Of a stretch of 64,000 bases of DNA, positions 35,690-44,892 are shown piece by piece; positions within the stretch are counted from its first letter, which is position 1, and the number at the start of each line of letters is the position of its first letter. Origin of the DNA: HK1 sp965202875 (GTDB taxonomy: Bacteria > Pseudomonadota > Gammaproteobacteria > HK1); NCBI GenBank assembly GCA_965202875.1, contig OZ241870.1, positions 1,240,001 through 1,304,000 of the forward strand, written 5' to 3'. The translations under genes and the position numbers were made by a program. The notes beneath the pieces are model-generated. The model did not search any database, was not told the origin of the DNA, and worked only from the letters and a program-made list of their open reading frames with translations.

Positions 35690-35732
35690 CCGGCGTTCCC
35701 GTATAACGTCCCCGGCGGCCCGGAGCCGGCGC

Positions 35733-37331
35733 TCAGAACCCCGCCGCGGCCCCGTCGCCGCGCAGATCCGCGGCGCCTTCGATCACCCCTTGCGGATGGT
35801 GCACCAGCGCGCCCGCGTGGCCCATCATCTCCTCGAACGCGCCCACCGTCTCGACCTCGTGCCCGCAGAGCCCCAGGGCGGTGGCGACACCGGGGCCGAA
35901 GCGCGACTCCAGCTTGAGGGTCGTGCTCTCCTCGCCCCAGGTGCGGCCGAGCAGCCAGCGCGGGGCGTCGATCGCCTCCTGGAGACCCTGGCCGAAGTAC
36001 CCGTAGCGGGTCAGCACCGCGGCCTGGGTCTGGGGCTGCCCTTCGCCGCCCATGGTGCCGTAGGGCATCGTGCGGCCGTCGTCGAACAGGAACAGGGCCG
36101 GGTTCAGGGTGTGGAAGGGCTTGCGGCCCGGTGCGACGACGTTGAGGGCGCCGTCTTCGAGCCTGAAGCTCGACCCGCGGTTCTGCCACTGGATGCCGGT
36201 CTCCTCCAGCACCACGCCGGAGCCGAACTCCCAGTACACGCTCTGGATGAAGCTCACCGCCCGGCCCCCGCCGTCGACGGCGCCCATCCACACCGTGTCG
36301 CCGGCGCTCGGGGGCCGCGGCCATTCCATCGCGCAGGCCGGATCGATCGCCGCCGCCGCCGCGTCCAGCGCGTCCGGAGCGAGAAACCGCTCCGGCGGAT
36401 TGCGCATGTACGCCGGATCGGTGATCTCCCGGTCCCGCACCATGAACGCCAGCTTCGTCGCCTCGACCAGTCCGTGCAGATGCGCGAACCCTTCCGCCTC
36501 GGTGACGCCGAGGCGCTCGAAGATGCCGAGGATCATGAGCGACGCCAGACCCTGGGTGGGGGGCGGGAAGTTGTACGCGGCGCCGGGGCGGAGCGCGAGC
36601 CGGAGGGGCGCCTTCACCTGCGCGCGGTGGCGCTCCAGATCCCCGGCCCGGACCGGGCTGCCGGCCCGCGCCAGATCCGCGGCGATCGTGCCCGCCAGCG
36701 GCCCGCGGTAGAAGGAATCGAGTCCGTCCCGCGCCAGCAGGCGCAGCGTCCGTCCGAGGCGCTCGTTCACGAAGCGGTCGCCTGCCGCGGGAACCGTGCC
36801 CCCGGGAAGGAACTGCTCCGCGAACCCCGGAACGGCCTCCAGCTCCGCGCGCTTGCGGAGGGTGTTGGTGTGCTGGCTGGCGGTGACCGGTGCGCCGTGC
36901 CCGGCGTAGTGGATGGCGTCGGCCAGCAGCCGATCGAGCGAATGCGCGCCGCCCCAGCGCCTGCCGATCGCGAGCGCCGCCTCCCATCCCGACACCGTGC
37001 CCGCCACGGTGTTCGCGGCCAGCGGCCCCCGGGCCGGGATGGCGTCGAGCCCGCGGGAGCGGTACCACTCGGGGGTCGCCCGCGCCGCGGCCCCGCCGCA
37101 GGCGTCGATCGCGATCGGCTCCGCCCCCGGCGCACGGACGATCCAGAACCCGTCCCCCCCGATGGCGTTCATGTGGGGGTAGACGACGGCGACGGTGGCG
37201 GCGGCGGCGACCATCGCCTCGATGGCGTTGCCGCCCTCGCGCAGTACCTGGAGCCCGGTCTGCGCGGCAAGGTGGTGGGGGGCGACGACCATGCCCCTGG
37301 TGGCGGTGGCGGTATTGCGCATTGCCGGCAT
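35733..37331 (-). CDS. Gamma-glutamyltransferase family protein
   Basis: This ~532-residue Ntn-hydrolase precursor opens with ATRGMVVAPHHLAAQTGLQV and GGNAIEAMVAAAAT. The autocleavage/nucleophile Thr lies in SAGDTVWMGAVDGGG (about residue 345), and GTMGGEGQPQTQ follows in the small subunit. Relatives cleave glutathione or other gamma-glutamyl bonds. No signal peptide is seen, so the protein may be cytoplasmic. The ATG at 37331 is preferred over the TTG at 37352. It lies downstream of the decayed RelE region. Confidence 0.85.
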   Translation of the reverse strand: MPAMRNTATATRGMVVAPHHLAAQTGLQVLREGGNAIEAMVAAAATVAVVYPHMNAIGGDGFWIVRAPGAEPIAIDACGGAAARATPEWYRSRGLDAIPARGPLAANTVAGTVSGWEAALAIGRRWGGAHSLDRLLADAIHYAGHGAPVTASQHTNTLRKRAELEAVPGFAEQFLPGGTVPAAGDRFVNERLGRTLRLLARDGLDSFYRGPLAGTIAADLARAGSPVRAGDLERHRAQVKAPLRLALRPGAAYNFPPPTQGLASLMILGIFERLGVTEAEGFAHLHGLVEATKLAFMVRDREITDPAYMRNPPERFLAPDALDAAAAAIDPACAMEWPRPPSAGDTVWMGAVDGGGRAVSFIQSVYWEFGSGVVLEETGIQWQNRGSSFRLEDGALNVVAPGRKPFHTLNPALFLFDDGRTMPYGTMGGEGQPQTQAAVLTRYGYFGQGLQEAIDAPRWLLGRTWGEESTTLKLESRFGPGVATALGLCGHEVETVGAFEEMMGHAGALVHHPQGVIEGAADLRGDGAAAGF

Positions 37332-37779
37332 CGCTGGAATCGACCCGCTCAAGTAGACCCTTCACGAGGCTCGCCATGCAAGCGGGTGACGGGAGCGTTC
37401 CCGTGCGGAGAAGGATACGGCGCGGGCGATGGCCAGCTCGCTGAGCATCGGCTGTGATCTCAAGGTGGGTTTGGCCGCGTGGGCGAACCGGTCGATTGGC
37501 CGGATCGCGGAGAGGACCCGATCCGGGTGCCCGCGATGTACGCTTCGCCGCGCTCGACCGTCATGTTTCGGTTCGCGGCCTGCCGGTCTCGGCCCGGCAT
37601 GGCGCCGTGCCGTCCCAATCGGGCCGTCGGGCGTCGTCCCCTCCCTACCGTGTCACCTTGAAGACGACGAGCGGCTCGGGCCCCTGCATCACCTTCAGCC
37701 GAATGGAACCGGACTGGATTGCCGGGCAACGCGGACATGCCGAAATTTCGGGCTCGTCTGCACCCGCTGTCGGCAGACA

Positions 37780-37930
37780 TCGCGCCGATGCCCGATCCGT
37801 ACCACCAGAACCGTCAACTGCCAGAACCGTCAACTGGTTGTGGAGTATCCGGTAGATGATGCGGTAACGCCCGGCCCGCAACCTCCGCAGGCCGCTGAAT
37901 TCTCCCCGGAGATCTCACCCCGGAGCAGTC
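37780..37930 (-). pseudogene. RelE/ParE toxin remnant
   Basis: Minus-strand translation gives GLRRLRAGRYRIIYRILHNQ followed by LTVLAV, the core strand pattern of RelE-family mRNA interferases. The N-terminal half and the final VGHR motif are missing. The surrounding 37332-38562 shows no intact gene apart from this scrap and the repeat at 38411-38490. Confidence 0.7.
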
Positions 37931-38410
37931 GCACCGCACCGGCCCTGCCCGGAAAGCAGCCTCACCCTTGCGGAGGACGCCGGTTCACCGCCACGTCGGC
38001 AAGGCGCAGGACCTCGCCGTCCCGCGTAAAGCCGCTCCGAAGCTCCTCGACGACCGTCCCGTCCCCGCTCCGCTCGACCCGGCGGGCCTCCATCGCGTGC
38101 ATGGTACGGGAATCAAAGGGGTGTCCGACGGTCTGCCCGAGCTGAACGCCATATCCGGCCCTCCTTCCTGCACCGGGTTCATCCATCGGCAGGCCTTCTC
38201 GTTCATCCGCCCGGGCGTCGGCGGGAGCATCCATCCGAGTGCGGAGCTCTTTCCCGGGCCTCGGCCAGGGCGTCTTCGGCCCGGCGGTACGCATTACGGG
38301 AGTAGCGGAGGGTGGCCAGCTCCAGCCGAGGGGCCGGGTCGTCGGGGAAGCGGGCCGCCATCTCGTGCAGGATCTCCCGCCGACGCTCCGGACCCGGTCG
38401 GGGAACCGGG

Positions 38411-38490
38411 ATTCGCGGCCTTTTCTACCGTCCGGGCGTCTGGTTGCGGCGATTCAATGGATGTGTTCAGGCTTGGCGGGAATTGCCGAC
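38411..38490 (+). repeat. Dispersed 80-bp repeat, copy 2
   Basis: This is the partner of 24071-24150 (67 of 80 identical, ungapped). It ends 73 bp before the coq7 start codon. Confidence 0.8.
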
Positions 38491-38562
38491 CGGACAATTT
38501 TGGGCGGCCGTCGCCGCCGAACGTCCGGTAGACTGCGGCCCTGCATTTCCGCGGGAAGTCCG

Positions 38563-39336
38563 ATGGCTGAACGCCTCGACCGCCGCCTCGGCGGACTCGA
38601 CCGGCTGATCGTCGTGTTCGACCGCGCGTTGCGCGCCGCGGCGCGGGCGGATTGTGGGGCCGGTCCGCGACGCCGGGCCGAGGGTGCGTGGGCCGAGGGT
38701 GCGACGGACGACACCTTCGACGGCCGCGAACGCCGGCATCCGGCGGGCGGCATGGCGCACGAGGCGCCGGGGGAGCGAGGGCGCGGCCCTCTTCCGGACG
38801 GCACGCTCCGGGACGACGTTCTCGACGGCCGTGAGCGCCGGCGCGCGGCAGGACTGATGCGGGTCAATCACGCGGGGGAAGTGGCGGCCCAGGCGCTCTA
38901 CCGGGGCCAGTCGCTGGCGGCACGGGACACCGCGGTTCGTGCGGCGATGGAGGAGGCCGCGCGCGAGGAAAGCGATCACCTCGCCTGGTGCCGCACGCGG
39001 CTCGAAGAGCTCGGCGCGTCGCCGAGCCGGCTCGACCCGCTCTGGTACGCCGGCTCCTTCGCCCTCGGCGCCACGGCCGGTCTCGCCGGCGATCGGTGGA
39101 GCCTCGGGTTCGTCGTCGAGACCGAGCGCCAAGTGGTCGAGCACCTCGACGACCACCTCGCACGGCTTCCGGCCGGGGACCGTCGAAGCCGCGCCCTGCT
39201 GGAGCGGATGCGCGCCGACGAACAGCGCCACGCCACCCGCGCGCACGCCGCGGGCGCCGCCGCGCTGCCTCCGATCGTCCGGGGAGCCATGCGTGCGGCC
39301 TCGAAGGTCATGACCCGCTCCGCATACTGGATTTGA
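38563..39336 (+). CDS. coq7: Coq7, demethoxyubiquinone hydroxylase
   Basis: This is a di-iron hydroxylase of ubiquinone synthesis. Iron ligands are visible in MRVNHAGEVAAQALYRGQ, REESDHLAWC, VETERQVVEHL and ADEQRHATRAHA. The family is usually ~210 residues; this one has 257 because of a ~50-residue Gly/Arg/Ala-rich insertion (roughly 35-90) with two similar halves (GRERRHPAGG, GRERRRAAGL). The protein acts at the inner membrane on demethoxyubiquinol. The start is the ATG at 38563 after GGGAAG. Confidence 0.88.
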   Translation: MAERLDRRLGGLDRLIVVFDRALRAAARADCGAGPRRRAEGAWAEGATDDTFDGRERRHPAGGMAHEAPGERGRGPLPDGTLRDDVLDGRERRRAAGLMRVNHAGEVAAQALYRGQSLAARDTAVRAAMEEAAREESDHLAWCRTRLEELGASPSRLDPLWYAGSFALGATAGLAGDRWSLGFVVETERQVVEHLDDHLARLPAGDRRSRALLERMRADEQRHATRAHAAGAAALPPIVRGAMRAASKVMTRSAYWI

Positions 39337-39379
39337 GTCGGCGCAGAAGACACCACCCGCAGACGTCAGCGAGGCCGCC

Positions 39380-40129
39380 GTGCAGCTTCAACTCTCCACC
39401 TGGCAGGAAATCGACGCCTACCTCGAACGATCGCGCGGCATCGTCATCCCCATCGGATCGACCGAGCAGCACGGACCCAACGGGCTCATCGGCACCGACG
39501 CGCTGTGCCCGGCGGCGGTCGCACGGGGCATGGACGAGAAGATCGACGTAGTCGTCGCGCCCACGCTGAGCATCGGCATGGCACAGCACCACCTCGGATT
39601 CTCCGGCTCCATCACCTTGCGCCCGAGCACCCTCATCGCGGTCATCCGCGACGTCGTGCAATCCCTCGCCCGGCACGGATTCGAGCGGTGCTATTTCCTC
39701 AACGGGCACGGCGGCAACGTCGCCACCGTGAACGCGGCGTTCTCCGAGATCTACGCGGACTCGAGCTTCGACCGCCACGCCGGAAACCGGCCGGTGGTGC
39801 GGTGCCGGCTCGGCAACTGGTACGACGGGCGCCGGGTACGCGCGCTCTCGTGGGAGCTGTTCGGTGACGCGGAGGGGAGCCACGCAACGCCTTCCGAGGT
39901 CTCGCTCACGTTCTACGCCCACCCGGAGGCCGTCAAGCACGCGCCGATGAGTCCCAGGATCGCCCCCCGGGGGCCGATCCTGGACGCCGCCGATTACCGC
40001 CGCCGTTTTCCCGACGGGCGTATCGGATCGGATCCCTCGCTGGCGACGCCGGACGCCGGGGAGAAGCTGTTTCACGCCGCGGTCGAGGACGCGGTGGAGG
40101 ACTACCAGGGGTTCCTGGCGGCCCGGTAG
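39380..40129 (+). CDS. Creatininase-family amidohydrolase
   Basis: This 249-residue protein carries the family's metal-site signatures: PIGSTEQHGPNG near residue 25, GTDALCPA, LNGHGGNVATVN near 108 and a Glu-rich region ALSWELFGDAEGSHATPSE. Members hydrolyse cyclic amides such as creatinine or formamides; the physiological substrate here is unknown. Translation starts at GTG 39380, preceded by GCGAGG. It is followed at 130 bp by the TcuA-like flavoprotein on the same strand and could be cotranscribed with it. Confidence 0.85.
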   Translation: MQLQLSTWQEIDAYLERSRGIVIPIGSTEQHGPNGLIGTDALCPAAVARGMDEKIDVVVAPTLSIGMAQHHLGFSGSITLRPSTLIAVIRDVVQSLARHGFERCYFLNGHGGNVATVNAAFSEIYADSSFDRHAGNRPVVRCRLGNWYDGRRVRALSWELFGDAEGSHATPSEVSLTFYAHPEAVKHAPMSPRIAPRGPILDAADYRRRFPDGRIGSDPSLATPDAGEKLFHAAVEDAVEDYQGFLAAR

Positions 40130-40259
40130 AGCGCCCGCCACCTTCTCCGGGCAAGACCGCCGCATCCTCCGTTTCCCCGCCGACGGCGGCCCGGAGCCGT
40201 TTGCAGTCGTCCCGGCTTCCCCGGCGGTTGAGCGGGAACCCAACCAGGGAGGACAGGCG

Positions 40260-41753
40260 ATGGCGGCGCGCGAGACCGACGTGGTCGTGGTAGGGGCCGG
40301 CAACGCGGCGATGTGCGCCGCGCTGGCCGCGCGCGAGCAGGGCGCGGGCGTGCTGGTGCTGGAGGCGGCGCCCGAGTCCGAGAGAGGAGGGAACAGCCGC
40401 TACACCGCGGGCGCGATGCGGGTGGTGTTCGAGGGCGTCGATGATCTCGTCAAGCTCATGGACCTCTCCGCGCGCGAGATCGAGAGCACCGACTTCGGGC
40501 GGTACACGCGCGAGCAGTACTACGACGACATGGCGCGCGTCACCCGCTTCCGCTGCCATCCGGATCTGGTCGAGGCCCTCGTCGAGAACAGCCTCGACAC
40601 CCTGGTGTGGATGCGCGGCAAGGGGGTCCGCTTCCAGCCCTCCTACGGCCGCCAGGCGTTCCGGGTGGACGGGCGCTTCCGGTTCTGGGGCGGGCTCGCG
40701 GTGGAGGCCTGGGGCGGCGGTCCGGGGCTGGTCGAGAACCTGAAGAAGGGCTGCGCACGCGAGGGCATCGGGATCCTCCATGAATCGCGCGCGGTGTCTC
40801 TCATCGAGGAAGGCGGGGCGGTGCGCGGCGTCGTGGTGCGCGGGAAGGAGGGCGCGTTCACGGTGCGGGGGAGGGCGGTGGTGCTCGCCTGCGGGGGGTT
40901 CGAATCGAACGCCGAGTGGCGCACCCGCTACCTCGGCCCCGGCTGGGACCTCGCACGGGTGCGGGGCACGCGCTTCAACGCCGGGGACGGGATCCGCATG
41001 GCGCTCGAAGCCGGGGCGATGCCCTACGGGAACTGGTCGGGATGCCATGCCGTGGGATGGGATCGGAACGCGCCTGAGTTCGGCGACCTCTCGGTCGGCG
41101 ACGGCTTCCAGAAGCACAGCTATCCCTTCGGCATCATGGTGAACGCGAACGGCGAGCGTTTCGTGGACGAGGGTGCGGATTTCCGCAACTACACCTACGC
41201 GAAGTACGGTCGCGCGGTGCTGGAGCAGCCGGGTCAGCTCGCATGGCAGGTGTTCGACGCGAAGGTGACCCACCTGCTGCGCGACGAGTACCGCATCCGC
41301 GAGGTCACCAAGGTGGCCGCCGACACCCTGGAAGCGCTGGCCGGCAAGCTGGAGGACGTCGATCCGGCCGGATTCCTGCGCACCGTGAAGGCATACAACG
41401 CCGCGGTACGCACCGGCGTCGCGTTCGATCCGGCGGTGAAGGACGGGCGCGGCACGGAAGGACTGGAGGTGCCGAAGTCGAACTGGGCGAACCCCCTCGA
41501 CACCCCGCCCTACGAGGCATACGCCGTCACCTGCGGGATCACGTTCACGTTCGGCGGGCTGCGGGTGGACACCCGGGGCCGGGTCCTCGACACCGGGGAG
41601 CGGCCGATCCCGGGGCTCTACGGCGCCGGGGAGCTGGTCGGCGGGCTGTTCTACTTCAACTATCCCGGAGGCACGGGCCTCACCTCGGGCGCGGTGTTCG
41701 GGCGCATCGCGGGCCGGTCCGCCGGCGCGGATGCGATAGTGTCCTACCCGTGA
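40260..41753 (+). CDS. FAD-dependent dehydrogenase of the tricarballylate dehydrogenase/fumarate reductase type
   Basis: This 497-residue flavoprotein has an N-terminal FAD motif (VVVVGAGNAAMCAALAAREQ), GGNSRYTAGAMR, and a C-terminal FAD-binding strand PIPGLYGAGELVGGLFYF. The N-A-A variation in the dinucleotide motif and NYPGGTGLTSG match TcuA-like enzymes that oxidise tricarballylate-type acids; fumarate reductase and 3-ketosteroid dehydrogenase are more distant relatives. AGGGAGG precedes the ATG at 40260. No TcuB or TcuC partner is nearby. Confidence 0.8.
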   Translation: MAARETDVVVVGAGNAAMCAALAAREQGAGVLVLEAAPESERGGNSRYTAGAMRVVFEGVDDLVKLMDLSAREIESTDFGRYTREQYYDDMARVTRFRCHPDLVEALVENSLDTLVWMRGKGVRFQPSYGRQAFRVDGRFRFWGGLAVEAWGGGPGLVENLKKGCAREGIGILHESRAVSLIEEGGAVRGVVVRGKEGAFTVRGRAVVLACGGFESNAEWRTRYLGPGWDLARVRGTRFNAGDGIRMALEAGAMPYGNWSGCHAVGWDRNAPEFGDLSVGDGFQKHSYPFGIMVNANGERFVDEGADFRNYTYAKYGRAVLEQPGQLAWQVFDAKVTHLLRDEYRIREVTKVAADTLEALAGKLEDVDPAGFLRTVKAYNAAVRTGVAFDPAVKDGRGTEGLEVPKSNWANPLDTPPYEAYAVTCGITFTFGGLRVDTRGRVLDTGERPIPGLYGAGELVGGLFYFNYPGGTGLTSGAVFGRIAGRSAGADAIVSYP

Positions 41754-41878
41754 AGTCTTCGACAAAACGACGAAGAATTATCCACCGCCCGGCTTCCGGC
41801 CCGCTTGTGGGCGGGACGCCCGTGCTTCCGGGAGGCAGATTCCCGCTTGCGCGGAAAAGCCCACGCCTCCGGCGTGTT

Positions 41879-41944
41879 GCGGGCGGGACGCCCGCGCTCC
41901 CAGGTTCGCAACCGGCATTTGGCTCCGGCTATGCCGGGTTGGGG
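41879..41944 (+). repeat. Dispersed 66-bp GC-rich repeat, copy 1
   Basis: The reverse complement occurs at 44688-44753, so the two form long inverted repeats around the MATE and CaiB-family genes. The core is GGGCGGGACGCCCGCGCTCC plus TTTGGCTCCGGCTATGCCGG. A weaker half-copy precedes it at about 41811. Confidence 0.8.
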
Positions 41945-42000
41945 AATCGAGCCACGGATTCGCCGCCCGTGTGTGATCGGCGGTGACGCCCGCCGGGGTC

Positions 42001-43350
42001 ATGACGGCCCGCCCGCACACCCTGCGCACGCACCTGCGCGAGACCCTGCGCCTCGCGCTTCCCGTCATGCTCGCCCGGCTCGGGGTGTTGACGATCGTCA
42101 CCATGGACACCGCCATGAGCGGCCACGCGTCCGGAGACGATCTCGCCTGGTACGCGGTCGCCATCGCACCGCAGATCCCGTTGATGCTGGTGGGGATCGG
42201 GCTGCTGATGGGCACCATCGTGATGACCGCCCAGGCCGTGGGAGCCGGCAACCCGGAACGTTGCGGCGCAATCTGGCGCACCGCACTCGGGCATGCGGCC
42301 GTGGCCGGTGCGGCGATGGCGGTCGCGTGCACGTTCGGAGAATCGTTCCTGCTCGCGACCGGACAGCCCGAGGACATCGCGGCCGGCGGCGGCCGCGTCC
42401 TGGCGGCGCTCGGATTCGGACTCCCCGGGATGCTGCTGTACGTGGCGACCGTCTTCTTTCTCGAAGGCATCGGCCGCCCGGTTCCGGGGATGGTGATCAT
42501 CATCGGTGCGAACGTGCTGAACGTCGGCCTGAACTGGCTGCTGGTCTTCGGCCACGGAGGATTTCCGGCCCTGGGCGCCGAGGGCGCCGCGATCGCGACG
42601 AGCATCGTCCGCTGGTGCATGTTCGCGGCTGCCGCGCTGTACGTGCTCCGAAGCCTCGACCGCCGGCGCTTCGGCATCACCGCCGCGAGCGATCCGGCCG
42701 AACGTCTCGGCCCGCGCATGCGCCGGATCGGATGGCCGATGGGGATTGCGCACGGACTGGAAGCGAGCGCGTTCGGGGGGATGACCCTCATCGCCGGCCT
42801 GCTCGGCGCCGCCGAGGTCGGCGGCTACTCGATCCCGATGAACCTCCTCGCTCTCACGTTCATGGGCGCCATCGGGCTCGCCACCGCGGCCAGCGTCCGG
42901 GTCGGAAACGCCGTGGGCCGCGGAGACCCGGCCGGGGTGCGCTGGGCCGGATGGGCCGCGGTCGGGGTGGCCGCGGTCTATCTGGCGGGGGGCGCGGCGG
43001 TGTTCCTCCTTGCACCGGCCTGGCTCGCGGCACTGTACACGGCCGATGCGGCGGTGCTCGCGATCGCCGTGCCGGTGATGGCGGTGTGCGCGATCGCGGC
43101 GATCCCGGACGGCGTGCAGGCGGTGCTCATGGGTGCGCTTCGCGGCACGTCGGACGTCTGGCCGGCAACCTTGCTGTACGTCTTCTCGTTCTGGATCGTC
43201 ATGGTCCCGCTCGGCTACTGGCTCGCGGTGCCGCGGGGGATGGGCGCGTACGGCCTGATGGTGGCGGTCGCCGCCGGCGCGACCCTCGCCGCGGTGCTCC
43301 TCGGCTGGCGCTTCCGGGTGGTGTCGGCCCGCGCGGTGCGGCGGGTGTAG
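42001..43350 (+). CDS. MATE-family multidrug/metabolite efflux protein
   Basis: This is a ~449-residue membrane protein with twelve hydrophobic segments. The start LRETLRLALPVMLARLGVLT and MDTAMSGHASGDDLAWYAV are typical of the NorM branch, and a second repeat begins near RRIGWPMGIAHGLEASAFGG. It exports cationic compounds using a Na+ or H+ gradient. The ATG at 42001 is preferred; a GTG at 41983 would add six residues. It lies between inverted GC-rich repeats. Confidence 0.87.
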   Translation: MTARPHTLRTHLRETLRLALPVMLARLGVLTIVTMDTAMSGHASGDDLAWYAVAIAPQIPLMLVGIGLLMGTIVMTAQAVGAGNPERCGAIWRTALGHAAVAGAAMAVACTFGESFLLATGQPEDIAAGGGRVLAALGFGLPGMLLYVATVFFLEGIGRPVPGMVIIIGANVLNVGLNWLLVFGHGGFPALGAEGAAIATSIVRWCMFAAAALYVLRSLDRRRFGITAASDPAERLGPRMRRIGWPMGIAHGLEASAFGGMTLIAGLLGAAEVGGYSIPMNLLALTFMGAIGLATAASVRVGNAVGRGDPAGVRWAGWAAVGVAAVYLAGGAAVFLLAPAWLAALYTADAAVLAIAVPVMAVCAIAAIPDGVQAVLMGALRGTSDVWPATLLYVFSFWIVMVPLGYWLAVPRGMGAYGLMVAVAAGATLAAVLLGWRFRVVSARAVRRV

Positions 43351-43463
43351 TGGCGGGGAGGGTGTCGCGAGCGGCGCTTCGATGTGACACGGGGCATTCG
43401 CCGGGCAATAATCGCGCCAAGCCCGGCGGCTTGCCGGACCCGCTCCCGACCGATGGCGACGCC

Positions 43464-44651
43464 ATGACCCGATCCGCGATGCCGCTCTCCCGCTTCACGG
43501 TGCTCGATCTCACCCGGGTGCGGGCCGGCCCGACCGCGGTGCGCCAGCTCGCGGACTGGGGGGCCGACGTCATCAAGATCGAGGCCCCCGCCGTGCTCGA
43601 CAAGGCGGAGGGGATGGGTGGCGCGCGGCACGGGCCGGACTTCCAGAACCTCCACCGCAACAAGCGGGCGATGACCCTGAACCTCAAGCATCCCGACGGG
43701 CGCGCGGCGTTCCTGCGGCTCGTCGAGCGCGCGGACGTGGTGGTGGAGAACTACCGCCCCGACGTGAAGTCGCGCCTCGGGATCGACTACCCCGCGTGCC
43801 GGGCGGTGAACCCGCGGATCGTCTACGCGAGCGTCTCCGGGTTCGGGCAGGACGGGCCGTACCGCCTGCGCCCCGGATTCGACCAGATCGCGCAGGGGAT
43901 GGGCGGGCTGATGTGGATCACCGGCCTGCCCGGCCAGGGGCCGGTGCGGGTCGGGGTGCCCATCGCGGATCTGGCGGGCGGGCTCTACGCCTCCATCGGC
44001 ATCTTCGTCGCGCTGCTGGAGCGCGAGGAGACCGGCGAGGGGCGCTGGGTGCACTCCTCGCTGCTCGAAGCGCAGATCGCGATGCTCGATTTCCAGGCGG
44101 CGCGCTGGACGATCGCCGGCGAGGTCCCGCCCCAGGCCGGGAACAACCACCCGACCAGCATCCCCACCGGGGTGTTCAAGACCGCGGACGGGTACATCAA
44201 CGTCGCCGCGAGCGGGGACGGGATGTGGCAGCGGCTGTGCGAGGTGCTCGGCGACGCCGGCATGAGGGACGACCCGCGCTTCGCCACCGGCGAGGCGCGC
44301 TCGGAGAACCGCGACCGCCTCAACGAACGGATCCAGGCACACCTTCGCGAGCATCCCGGTGCGGAATGGATCGAGGCGTTCAACGAAGCCGGGGTTCCCT
44401 GCGGGCCGATCTACCGGATGGACGAGATGTGGGCGGACCCCCAGGTCGAGCACCTGCGGATGCAGCGCGCCACGCACCACCCGGCGCTCGGCGAGGTCAA
44501 CGTGGTGCGCAACGCGGTGAACGTCGAAGGCGTGCCGCCGATGCCCTACCGCCATACGGCGGAGCGCGGCGAGCACACCGATCGGGTCCTGGCCGAGTTC
44601 GGCTTCAGCGCCGCCGAGATCGGGGACATGCGGTCGAGGAACGTGATATGA
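43464..44651 (+). CDS. CaiB/BaiF-family CoA transferase
   Basis: This 395-residue class III CoA transferase shows FTVLDLTRVRAGPTAVRQLA, ADVIKIEAP, NLKHPDGRAAF, VVENYRPDVKSRLGIDY and ISGF-like ASVSGFGQDGPY. The active-site Asp is in GVPIADLAGG. It moves CoA between acyl groups such as formyl, succinyl or carnitine-type substrates; which one is unknown. It follows the MATE gene by about 110 bp in the same direction. The length is that of the family. Confidence 0.87.
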   Translation: MTRSAMPLSRFTVLDLTRVRAGPTAVRQLADWGADVIKIEAPAVLDKAEGMGGARHGPDFQNLHRNKRAMTLNLKHPDGRAAFLRLVERADVVVENYRPDVKSRLGIDYPACRAVNPRIVYASVSGFGQDGPYRLRPGFDQIAQGMGGLMWITGLPGQGPVRVGVPIADLAGGLYASIGIFVALLEREETGEGRWVHSSLLEAQIAMLDFQAARWTIAGEVPPQAGNNHPTSIPTGVFKTADGYINVAASGDGMWQRLCEVLGDAGMRDDPRFATGEARSENRDRLNERIQAHLREHPGAEWIEAFNEAGVPCGPIYRMDEMWADPQVEHLRMQRATHHPALGEVNVVRNAVNVEGVPPMPYRHTAERGEHTDRVLAEFGFSAAEIGDMRSRNVI

Positions 44652-44687
44652 CCGTGCTCGGGACGGCGACGACGGGAGCGAGGAACA

Positions 44688-44753
44688 CCTCAACCCGGCA
44701 GAGCCGGAGCCAAACACCGGTCATGAACCTGGGAGCGCGGGCGTCCCGCCCGC
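44688..44753 (-). repeat. Dispersed 66-bp GC-rich repeat, copy 2 (inverted)
   Basis: This is the reverse complement of 41879-41944 with few mismatches. A shorter third relative lies at 27468-27511 in the same orientation as this copy. Confidence 0.8.
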
Positions 44754-44892
44754 TTTGCCATGTGGCGGACCTTCGATCCACTGCGGGCGGGACGCGCGCG
44801 TACCCTTGCGAACACGACGACAACGGCGGACCGGAACCACACCGAGGCTCCGAAGCGTAACCTGGACCTCATGGCGAGCGAGCCCGGCGCGG

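Noticed and set aside
39933..41765. 610-codon minus-strand frame over the creatininase and TcuA-like genes
   Set aside because: Both plus-strand genes have clear motifs and ribosome binding sites; the antisense frame has none.
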